DNA of 9,918 bases from Clostridiales bacterium (lineage in GTDB: Bacteria > Bacillota > Clostridia > Oscillospirales > Acutalibacteraceae). Numbering within the stretch: the stretch's first letter is position 1; every line of letters begins with the position of its first letter. Below are positions 1 through 5,215 of this stretch, in pieces. Location: NCBI GenBank assembly GCA_012522615.1, contig JAAYKB010000146.1, forward strand, positions 1-9,918. The letters are read 5' to 3'. A program made the translations under genes and the position numbers. Under the pieces are notes generated by a model. That model had not been told where the DNA came from, did not search any database, and saw only the letters and a program-made list of their open reading frames with translations.

Positions 1-91
1 AAGATTCAAGTATAAATGCCTGACCTTCCCCCATTTCCAAAGGCTTCGCGGGGGCACGTGTTTCAAAACAAAAAAGCGCACGCAAAAGGCG

Positions 92-108
92 GGCGGAAGA
101 AATCCGCC
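92..108 (-). other. GC-rich hairpin, possible weak minus-strand terminator
   Basis: A perfect 6-bp inverted repeat, GGCGGA / TCCGCC with a five-base loop (AGAAA), is visible. Read on the minus strand it is followed by CGCCTTTT. An alternative 5-bp pairing (104-108 with 88-92) lies directly beside that TTTT, so it could end or attenuate a leftward transcript from the minus-strand promoter at 336-364. On the plus strand no U-run follows. The stem is short, so the terminator reading is tentative. Confidence 0.25.
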
Positions 109-157
109 GTTTACCCTTCGCATGCGTTACAAAAAACAATTTTTTGCAAAGCAACCA

Positions 158-186
158 TTGTTTTGCTACGACAATCATGATATAAT
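158..186 (+). promoter_or_regulatory. Extended -10 promoter for the small RNA
   Basis: A perfect TATAAT at 181-186 is preceded by the extended -10 dinucleotide TG at 178-179 (TGATATAAT). A weak -35 (TTGTTT, 158-163) sits 17 bases upstream. Transcription would begin at about 192-194, which is exactly where the structured RNA starts. The -35 lies in a 9-bp inverted repeat (146-154 with 158-166), which could be an operator or chance in AT-rich DNA. Confidence 0.5.
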
Positions 187-193
187 CATAACC

Positions 194-286
194 GTCATAG
201 CGCCTTAATGGTTGTGAAGGGTGCCTATCTCACCTTTCGCAGGGCTGATGTGTTGCCGCACATCAGTCTGCTATGACACTTTTTTA
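194..286 (+). ncRNA. Putative small structured RNA, three-way junction, unidentified family
   Basis: Three helices can be drawn by eye. P1 is GTCATAGC (194-201) with GCTATGAC (270-277), 8 bp. P2 is 214-223 with 231-240, 10 bp including two G-U pairs, with a seven-base loop CCTATCT. P3 is CTGATGTG (245-252) with CACATCAG (259-266), 8 bp, extendable to 10, with loop TTGCCG. P1 closes the other two, so the fold is a three-way junction. A T-run (280-285) lies two bases after P1 and can serve as an intrinsic terminator. An extended -10 promoter is positioned to start the transcript at the first base of P1, so promoter, fold and terminator agree on one unit of roughly 90 nt. It has no T-loop or acceptor signature of a tRNA, no SRP RNA apical motif, and does not match the purine, TPP, FMN, SAM or c-di-GMP riboswitch consensus sequences as I know them. 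The RNA call is inference; the helices are seen. Confidence 0.45.
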
Positions 287-335
287 TTTAAAGCTTAAGA
301 AGGAAAGCTTTCAGGAAACTTCCCGCCTCGAATAT

Positions 336-364
336 ATTAAACCATGTTTTTACATTGTTGTCAA
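336..364 (-). promoter_or_regulatory. Near-consensus minus-strand sigma-A promoter
   Basis: On the minus strand, TTGACA (364-359) is followed after 17 bases by TTTAAT (341-336), with a predicted start near 329. This is one of the best promoter matches in the window. It reads leftward through the reverse complement of the 194-286 element and towards a minus-strand reading frame that is open to the window edge. It may drive a gene left of the window with a long structured leader, or an antisense transcript to the small RNA. Confidence 0.5.
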
Positions 365-438
365 GATATTTTTGGGGAATTGTGGATTTTTTTATTTTTA
401 TTTGTAATACACGACGGGAGCGGGCATAAACATTGAGG

Positions 439-465
439 GAGGGGCGGATATGGAATCCGCCCCTC
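439..465. repeat. Perfect 11-bp GC-rich inverted repeat
   Basis: GAGGGGCGGAT (439-449) and ATCCGCCCCTC (455-465) form a perfect 11-bp stem with a five-base loop (ATGGA). No T-run follows on either strand, so it is not a canonical terminator. It shares the GGCGGA / TCCGCC core and the five-base loop with the hairpin at 92-108, and resembles the hairpin at 526-550 in design. This suggests a dispersed palindromic intergenic repeat, though copy number cannot be assessed here. Confidence 0.6.
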
Positions 466-469
466 GGAT

Positions 470-512
470 TTAGATATTAGACATTAGACATTAGATGTTA
501 GACGGTTAGATG
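470..512. repeat. Degenerate heptanucleotide tandem repeat (TTAGAYR, six units)
   Basis: Successive units are TTAGATA (470), TTAGACA (477), TTAGACA (484), TTAGATG (491) and TTAGACG (498), then one extra G and TTAGATG (506). The array lies between two perfect GC-rich hairpins. No function can be assigned. Such a short array could vary in copy number by slippage. Confidence 0.75.
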
Positions 513-525
513 TTGGGTGGACAAT

Positions 526-550
526 GCGGGCGGGTGTCATACCCGCCCGT
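526..550. repeat. Perfect 9-10-bp GC-rich inverted repeat
   Basis: CGGGCGGGT (527-535) pairs with ACCCGCCCG (541-549) around a five-base loop (GTCAT), and a flanking G-U pair can extend it. The following ATATTTTATA is T-rich but interrupted, so a plus-strand terminator is possible yet weak. Its stem and loop sizes resemble those of the hairpin at 439-465, which points to a related palindromic repeat element. Confidence 0.55.
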
Positions 551-567
551 ATATTTTATATGTGGGG

Positions 568-599
568 AAACGGTTGCGGTATAGAAAAAACGGTTGCGG
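568..599. repeat. Direct repeat AAACGGTTGCGG, 20-bp period
   Basis: AAACGGTTGCGG occurs at 568-579 and again at 588-599. An imperfect reverse copy (CGCAAACCG, 606-614) follows and can pair with 591-598 around a short loop, with one bulged base. The spacing of about two helical turns, immediately upstream of the predicted operon promoter, is what a regulator binding site would look like. No known factor is recognised. Confidence 0.45.
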
Positions 600-622
600 C
601 CGGGTCGCAAACCGTGTATATT
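594..622 (+). promoter_or_regulatory. Candidate promoter of the HydS signalling operon
   Basis: TTGCGG (594-599) is separated by 17 bases from TATATT (617-622). The -10 matches well; the -35 matches only in its first three bases, as often happens at activated promoters. The -35 falls inside the second copy of the AAACGGTTGCGG repeat, so a bound regulator could act there. Other AT-rich hexamers at 623-637 could serve as the -10 instead. Confidence 0.35.
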
Positions 623-680
623 TATATATGTAATAATGTCAGACTTATTCCGGTTTATGCACACGAAAGGAATGTACTTT

Positions 681-1019
681 ATGACGATAGCCGATATTAG
701 AAAAATACTCAATGCCGAATTGATAACAGGGGAGGAGCATCTGGGCGCCGAGGTTCATAACGCCTGCGGAAGCGATATGATGAGCGATGTGCTTGCCTTT
801 GTCAAGGACCAGTCGGTTTTGCTGACCGGTCTTGTAAATACACAGGTGGTACGCACGGCCGATATGATGGATATGGTCTGCATAGTATTTGTGCGGGGCA
901 AGGGGCCGAACGACGAAATAATCGAGCTTGCGAAAAAACGCGGTATCGTATTGCTGAAAACCTCGCTGCGCATGTTCCCCGCGTGCGGACTGCTTTTTGA
1001 GGCGGGACTGCGGGGATAG
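681..1019 (+). CDS. DRTGG-domain protein (first copy)
   Basis: A 112-residue protein that is essentially one DRTGG domain (the domain also found between the CBS and other modules of phosphotransacetylase-like and inorganic pyrophosphatase-like proteins). Family-type features are the central ACGSDMMSDVLAFV stretch (residues about 29-42), the VLLTGL strand with NTQVVRTA after it, the IVFVRGKGP segment, and the ending in which LLKTS leads to a cysteine-glycine pair and FEAGL. The biochemical role of the isolated domain is unknown; a small-ligand-binding or regulatory role is inferred from its neighbours. The start at 681 is chosen because AAAGGA (666-671) lies nine bases upstream; in-frame ATGs at 638, 657 and 672 are worse placed. 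It is the first gene of a five-gene run, with 29 bases to the ATPase gene. There is no membrane segment or signal peptide. Confidence 0.85.
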   Translation: MTIADIRKILNAELITGEEHLGAEVHNACGSDMMSDVLAFVKDQSVLLTGLVNTQVVRTADMMDMVCIVFVRGKGPNDEIIELAKKRGIVLLKTSLRMFPACGLLFEAGLRG

Positions 1020-1048
1020 AATAAACCGGAAAGAACAGAGGTTGAAAA

Positions 1049-1468
1049 ATGAAGCTGCACTTTGATGTGCCCGGAGATGATTTTACACGTGCCGGAGAAG
1101 CGTCGGGTCAGGTTAAAAGAAAGCTCAAGAGGCTCGGGTTCCCTCCCGATGTTATTCGAAGGATTTCGATAGCAGTTTACGAGGGCGAAATCAATATGGT
1201 TATCCATGCCGGCGGGGGGGCGGCGGATATTGAAATCCTGCCCGATCGCATTACCGCGGTTTTGACCGACCACGGCCCGGGAATCCCCGATGTCGAGCTG
1301 GCCATGCAGGAGGGCTGGTCTACCGCGCCGGACAATATCCGCTCGCTCGGATTCGGGGCGGGCATGGGGCTGCCAAACATAAAGAAATATACCGATATGC
1401 TTGATATTGACACCGAGGTCGGCAGGGGGACCGTGCTGACAATGACGGTGTTTGTAAACCGGAAGTGA
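1049..1468 (+). CDS. RsbW-like ATP-binding protein (anti-sigma factor/serine kinase type)
   Basis: A 139-residue GHKL/HATPase domain protein, the size of SpoIIAB/RsbW switch kinases. The N-box is AVYEGEINMVIHA (42-54, with Glu45/Glu47, Asn49 and His53). The G1 box is TDHGPGIPD (73-81). The G2 glycine-rich lid is GFGAGMGLPNIKK (101-113), and a closing GRGT is at 125-128. These residues bind Mg-ATP in the family. Known relatives phosphorylate an anti-sigma antagonist or bind a sigma factor; no STAS-domain partner lies in this window, so its target is unknown. AGAGG (1037-1041) seven bases before the ATG supports the start. It lies 35 bases before the hydrogenase-like gene. An ATPase of this type next to sensory [FeFe]-hydrogenases is a recurrent arrangement in Thermotoga and Clostridia, which suggests it relays the redox signal. 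Confidence 0.88.
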   Translation: MKLHFDVPGDDFTRAGEASGQVKRKLKRLGFPPDVIRRISIAVYEGEINMVIHAGGGAADIEILPDRITAVLTDHGPGIPDVELAMQEGWSTAPDNIRSLGFGAGMGLPNIKKYTDMLDIDTEVGRGTVLTMTVFVNRK

Positions 1469-1503
1469 AACAAGAAATAAAAACTCGGCGGGGGTGAGGT
1501 TAG

Positions 1504-2841
1504 ATGGACCGCTTTTTCCATTCGGTCACGCTGGACAAGGATCTGTGCGTCGGCTGCACAAACTGCATAAAACGCTGCCCGACCCAGGCGATACGCGTGC
1601 GCGCGGGCAAGGCGCAGATAATTTCCGAGCGTTGTATCGACTGCGGCGAGTGTGTGCGCGTATGCCCCCACCACGCAAAAAAAGCGCGGCATGACGGTCT
1701 TGAAATGCTTGATAAATTCAAATATACGGTTGCCCTGCCCGCCCCCGCGCTGTACGGGCAGTTCAACAGGCTTGATGAGATAGATTATGTGCTGCACGGG
1801 CTTAAATCGCTCGGCTTTGACGATGTTTTTGAGGTGTCGCGGGCGGCCGAGATTGTGTCGGACGCCACCCGCCAGCTGCTTGCCGACGGCAGGCTGAAAA
1901 AGCCGGTCATCAGCTCGGCCTGTCCCGCCGTGGTGCGGCTGATAAGGGTGAGGTTTCCCGATTTGTGCGAGAATGTGCTGCCGCTGCGTTCGCCCATGGA
2001 GGTGGCGGCAAGGCTGGCAAGGGAGCAGGCTGTCAAAAATACCGGACTGCCGCCCGAAGCTGTCGGGGTATTCTTCATATCCCCCTGCGCCGCAAAGGTC
2101 ACGGATGTGAAGGTGCCAATCGGCATCGAGCGTTCGAATGTGGACGGGGTGCTGGCAATCAGCGACATCTACCCCAAGCTGGTAGGCTGCATGAACAAGC
2201 TTGAACAGGTAGAACCCATAGCGCACAGCGGGATAATCGGGGTCGGCTGGTCCTCGATCGGGGGGGAGGCCGCCGGATTGCTCAACGAGAACCATCTCGC
2301 GGCCGACGGTATCGAAAACGTGATAAAGGTGCTCGAGGAGCTTGAGGATGAAAAGCTTCAGGAGCTTGATTTTATTGAGCTTAACGCCTGCTCGGGGGGC
2401 TGCGTCGGCGGTATATTTGCCGCCGAAAACGGGTATGTCGCCCGGGCGCGGATACATAGGCTTCGCAAGTACCTGCCGGTTTCCTGCAACAGGCTTGACG
2501 ACGCGGGGGGGCTCGGCGGGCTGAAATGGACGCAGCCGCTGGAATACGCCCCGGTTATGACCCTCGCCGAGAATGTCGAGGACGCCATGCGGATGATGGG
2601 CGAGATAGACGCGATTGCCGCCGAACTGCCCCAGCTTGACTGCGGCTCCTGCGGCGCACCGACCTGCCGCGCGCTTGCCGAGGATATTGTCAAGGGGCTG
2701 GCGCGGGAAACAGACTGCATCTTCCTCATGCGGCGGCAGATTCAGGATATAGCAAGCCAGCTTTCGATGCTGGAGGGCTCTGTTCCGCGGGAGGCAGGCG
2801 CTCCCAAAAAACAGAAGCAGAATAAAACCGATTCAAAATAA
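1504..2841 (+). CDS. hydS: HydS-type putative sensory [FeFe]-hydrogenase
   Basis: A 445-residue cytoplasmic iron-sulfur protein. The N-terminus holds two [4Fe-4S] ferredoxin motifs (Cys15/18/21/25 and Cys44/47/50/54). The hydrogenase H-cluster domain follows (about 75-330) with three signature loops: L1 SSACP with Cys140, L2 SPCAAK with Cys195, and L3 ELNACSGGC with Cys296 and Cys300. All four H-cluster cysteine ligands are therefore kept. In contrast to catalytic enzymes (TSCCP, MPCxxK, ExMxC), the proton-relay cysteine is Ala139 and the active-site methionines are Ser193 and Asn294. A C-terminal Cx2Cx4Cx16C [4Fe-4S] motif (Cys380/383/388/405) and a lysine-rich tail end the protein; there is no PAS domain. 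These changes match HydS-like (group C/D) proteins, which sense H2 or redox state rather than turn over H2 rapidly. The flanking kinase-like ATPase, DRTGG and PHP genes support signalling. GAGGT lies just before the ATG, with GGGGGTG (1490-1496) seven bases away. Sensor function is inference; the family is secure. Confidence 0.9.
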   Translation: MDRFFHSVTLDKDLCVGCTNCIKRCPTQAIRVRAGKAQIISERCIDCGECVRVCPHHAKKARHDGLEMLDKFKYTVALPAPALYGQFNRLDEIDYVLHGLKSLGFDDVFEVSRAAEIVSDATRQLLADGRLKKPVISSACPAVVRLIRVRFPDLCENVLPLRSPMEVAARLAREQAVKNTGLPPEAVGVFFISPCAAKVTDVKVPIGIERSNVDGVLAISDIYPKLVGCMNKLEQVEPIAHSGIIGVGWSSIGGEAAGLLNENHLAADGIENVIKVLEELEDEKLQELDFIELNACSGGCVGGIFAAENGYVARARIHRLRKYLPVSCNRLDDAGGLGGLKWTQPLEYAPVMTLAENVEDAMRMMGEIDAIAAELPQLDCGSCGAPTCRALAEDIVKGLARETDCIFLMRRQIQDIASQLSMLEGSVPREAGAPKKQKQNKTDSK

Positions 2842-2861
2842 CACGGATTTGAGGGCTGAAA

Positions 2862-3191
2862 ATGACGGTATCCGAGCTTTCCGAAAAAATGGGGCTTGAA
2901 ACCCTTGTCCCGGGCGACCCGACAAGGCGGGTCACCGGAGGATATACGGGGGATCTTTTAAGCTGGGTTATGGCAAGGGCCAACGAGGGGGACGCATGGA
3001 TAACCGTCATGGGCAGTATTAATTCGGTTGCGGTGGCCGTCCTGACCGAGGTCGCCTGCATAATACTTTCGGAGGATTCGGCTTTGGACGAGGACGCCCG
3101 CGTAAGGGCGGAAAAAGAGGGGATTGCGATACTCCGCAGTTCCGAAACCGCCTTCCGGCTGGCGGTCGAGCTTGACAGGCTGCTGGGTTAA
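2862..3191 (+). CDS. DRTGG-domain protein (second copy)
   Basis: A 109-residue protein, again a single DRTGG-like domain but diverged from the first copy. Residues about 24-41 carry the VTGGYTGDLLSWVMARA stretch typical of the small proteins found beside clostridial hydrogenases. It is followed by a GDAWITVMGSINSVAVAVL segment, the strand ACIILSE, an acidic loop, and the ending GIAILRSSETAFRLAVELD. Function is unknown; the paired DRTGG proteins may form a hetero-complex or bind a nucleotide-like signal, which is a guess from context. GAGGG (2851-2855) six bases before the ATG supports the start. It begins 20 bases after the hydS stop and is followed after 52 bases by the PHP gene, consistent with co-transcription. 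Confidence 0.82.
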   Translation: MTVSELSEKMGLETLVPGDPTRRVTGGYTGDLLSWVMARANEGDAWITVMGSINSVAVAVLTEVACIILSEDSALDEDARVRAEKEGIAILRSSETAFRLAVELDRLLG

Positions 3192-3243
3192 ACGACCGGA
3201 TTTTATGTCGTCAAGAAAAAATACGGAAAGGCATGATGTGTTT

Positions 3244-3972
3244 ATGAAAGTCTATTACGACCTGCATATCCACTCGTGCCTTTCTCCGTGCGGGGACGAG
3301 GATATGACCCCGAATAATATCGTAAACATGGCGCGGCTGGCGGGGCTTGACATGATTGCCCTGACCGACCACAACAGCTGCAAAAACTGTCCGGCGATTC
3401 TCAAGGTGGCAGAGAGGGCAGGAATTGTTGCCCTCGCTGGCATGGAGCTGTGCACGGCGGAAGAATGTCACGTTGTCTGCCTTTTCCCCGACATCGGCGC
3501 GGCGATGGAGTTTGACGCAATGGTCGAAAAGACCCTGCCCCCGATAAGGAACAGACCCGACGCCTTCGGGGAGCAGGTCATCATGGACGACGGTGACAAG
3601 GCGGCGGGCAGCTATGAGACCCTGCTGATAACCGCGTCCTCGATAAGTATAGACGATGTCGCGCGGATTGTCGGCGAGTACCGGGGGATTGCCCTTCCCG
3701 CCCATATCGACCGCCCGTCATACAGCGTTATTTCCGCGCTGGGTACGGTGCCTGAAGCGGGATTTCGCGCGTTCGAGGTTTCAAGGGAGGGGGATCCCGA
3801 CCGACTGGCCGGTGTATATCCCGCGTTGCGGGGGCATCCTATTTTGTGTAATTCCGACGCCCATGAGCTTTGCCGGATTCAGCAGGCCGAACCGTGGCTT
3901 GAGCTGGATTGCGCCCGACCCGAGGCCTTGATCGAGGCGCTTAACGGCAATTTGAAGGGTTGGGGAAGATAA
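3244..3972 (+). CDS. PHP-domain metal-dependent phosphoesterase
   Basis: A 242-residue PHP-family protein, the fold of histidinol phosphatase and of the DNA polymerase III proofreading-type domain. Metal-ligand motifs appear in the expected order: DLHIHS (His8, His10), ALTDHN (Asp42, His43), GMELCTAEECH (Glu68, Glu73, His76), PAHIDR (His154) and NSDAH (Asp205, His207). The set is complete, so a di- or trinuclear metal site and phosphoester hydrolysis are likely. The substrate is unknown, but its place at the end of the HydS operon suggests it acts on a signalling nucleotide or phosphorylated partner (inference). The best-spaced alternative start is GTG at 3238, six bases after GGAAAGG (3225-3231); ATG 3244 is given because MKVYYDLHIH matches the usual family N-terminus. 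No terminator is visible between this gene and pit. Confidence 0.87.
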   Translation: MKVYYDLHIHSCLSPCGDEDMTPNNIVNMARLAGLDMIALTDHNSCKNCPAILKVAERAGIVALAGMELCTAEECHVVCLFPDIGAAMEFDAMVEKTLPPIRNRPDAFGEQVIMDDGDKAAGSYETLLITASSISIDDVARIVGEYRGIALPAHIDRPSYSVISALGTVPEAGFRAFEVSREGDPDRLAGVYPALRGHPILCNSDAHELCRIQQAEPWLELDCARPEALIEALNGNLKGWGR

Positions 3973-4026
3973 AAATGAAAATAATTGTCGAAGATTCATA
4001 AAAAATATAAAAAGGCGTATTTCCTC

Positions 4027-4055
4027 TTTTCAGCACGGACGAAAGATTGTATACT
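4027..4055 (+). promoter_or_regulatory. Candidate promoter for pit/DUF47
   Basis: TTTTCA (4027-4032) stands 17 bases before TATACT (4050-4055), giving a start near 4062, about 50 bases before the pit start codon. The 142-base gap after the PHP gene is AT-rich and has no terminator hairpin, so read-through from upstream is also possible. No clear PhoP/PhoB box was found in it. Confidence 0.4.
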
Positions 4056-4114
4056 TAGATTGTTTGGGCTTTTGGCAAAATGAAAGCAACTCGCTCTGTG
4101 AAAGGAGTACCTGA

Positions 4115-5167
4115 ATGACACCGACATTTCTACAGTTTTTGTCCGATGTTGCCGCAAATCCGGCCCTGCTGGTTACCGTTCTGCTTACAATCGGGGTCAT
4201 ATTTGTTAACGGCTGGACAGATGCGCCCAACGCGATTGCGACATGTGTTTCGACCAGGGCAATCAGTCCCAGAGCGGCTATAATGATGGCGGCCGTCTTT
4301 GATTTTCTCGGGGTTTTCGTGATGACGTCGGTCAACGCGACGGTTGCTCAAACGGTTTATAATATGGTTGATTTCGGCGGCGATTCGCATAACGCGCTGG
4401 TTGCCCTGTGCGCCGCCCTTTTTGCGATTGTTGTCTGGGCGGTCGCGGCATGGTATTTCGGCATCCCGACCAGCGAAAGCCATGCCCTTATCGCCGGACT
4501 TTCCGGCGCGGCGATTGCCCTTCAGGGAGGATTCGGCGGTATTAACGGTTCGGAATGGGTCAAGGTTTTGTACGGTCTTGGTCTGTCAACCGTGCTCGGG
4601 TTCGGTTCGGGCTGGGTTATCACCCGACTGACCGCCTTTTTATTCCGCGGCTTTGACAGGCGGAAAACCACAAAGTTTTTCAAATCCGCCCAGATAGGCG
4701 GCGGGGCGGCCATGGCATTTATGCACGGCGCCCAGGACGGGCAGAAGTTTATGAGCGTTTTTCTGCTGGGCATGGCCCTCAGCAAGGGGGACGCCGGAGC
4801 TTCAAGCTTTGAAATCCCGGTTTGGCTGATGATACTCTGCTCTGTTGTTATAGCGACCGGCACCTCGGTCGGAGGATACCGAATTATCAAAGCGGTCGGC
4901 ATGGATATGGTAAAGCTGGAGCCGTATCAGGGCTTTTCGGCCGACCTCGCGGCGGCGGGCTGCCTGCTGCTGTCCTCGCTGACCGGTATTCCCGTCAGCA
5001 CAACCCATACCAAAACAACGGCAATTATGGGGGTGGGCGCGTCAAAGCGGATATCGTCGGTTAAATGGAGCGTTGTCAAGGAAATGGTTCTTACATGGGT
5101 TTTGACATTCCCCGGCTGCGGACTTATCGGATTTTTGATGGTGAAATTGTTCGCGTGGCTGTTTTAA
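4115..5167 (+). CDS. pit: Pit/PNaS-family inorganic phosphate transporter
   Basis: A 350-residue, strongly hydrophobic integral membrane protein that imports inorganic phosphate (as metal phosphate, with H+ or Na+) across the cytoplasmic membrane. It shows the inverted-repeat signature of the PNaS family. The first half has NGWTDAPNAIAT (32-43) and PTSESHA (118-124). The second half has HGAQDGQK (204-211) and PVSTTHT (293-299). About ten membrane segments can be read, with a positively charged loop (DRRKTTKFFK, about 181-190) between the halves. The length is that of the short bacterial class without a large central loop. AAAGGAG (4101-4107) seven bases before the ATG is a strong ribosome site. 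The DUF47/PhoU-like gene follows after about 48 bases, the standard pairing, in which the partner is needed for or modulates transport. The specific co-transported ion cannot be told. Confidence 0.93.
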   Translation: MTPTFLQFLSDVAANPALLVTVLLTIGVIFVNGWTDAPNAIATCVSTRAISPRAAIMMAAVFDFLGVFVMTSVNATVAQTVYNMVDFGGDSHNALVALCAALFAIVVWAVAAWYFGIPTSESHALIAGLSGAAIALQGGFGGINGSEWVKVLYGLGLSTVLGFGSGWVITRLTAFLFRGFDRRKTTKFFKSAQIGGGAAMAFMHGAQDGQKFMSVFLLGMALSKGDAGASSFEIPVWLMILCSVVIATGTSVGGYRIIKAVGMDMVKLEPYQGFSADLAAAGCLLLSSLTGIPVSTTHTKTTAIMGVGASKRISSVKWSVVKEMVLTWVLTFPGCGLIGFLMVKLFAWLF

Positions 5168-5215
5168 ACGATATATTCTTTATTTACTAAACCGGAAGAA
5201 CAGAAAGGAATGGTC

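Noticed and set aside
194..277. Purine riboswitch or hammerhead ribozyme
   Set aside because: The three-way junction shape is similar, but the conserved purine-riboswitch junction and loop bases, and the hammerhead CUGAUGA/GAAA core, are absent.
344..436. Small plus-strand frame of 30 codons in the intergenic region
   Set aside because: No ribosome binding site before the ATG, and a Phe/Leu-rich translation from AT-rich DNA.
470..512. CRISPR-like array
   Set aside because: Units are seven bases long with no spacers; this is a simple tandem repeat.
594..680. N-terminal extension of the first DRTGG protein from a TTG or upstream ATGs
   Set aside because: The extra residues are not family-like and overlap the predicted promoter; ATG 681 has the properly spaced ribosome site.
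755..1273. Minus-strand open frame of 172 codons opposite the DRTGG and ATPase genes
   Set aside because: No domain and no promoter or ribosome site; both plus-strand genes are conserved families.
1177..2457. Long minus-strand open frame of 426 codons antisense to the ATPase and hydS
   Set aside because: It is rich in His, Arg and Gly, has no recognisable domain, and lies opposite genes with clear family motifs; it is a shadow of high-GC codon bias.
1504..2841. Catalytic HydA subunit of a bifurcating hydrogenase
   Set aside because: L1, L2 and L3 loops depart from catalytic enzymes at the proton-relay cysteine and both methionines, and no HydB or HydC genes are adjacent.
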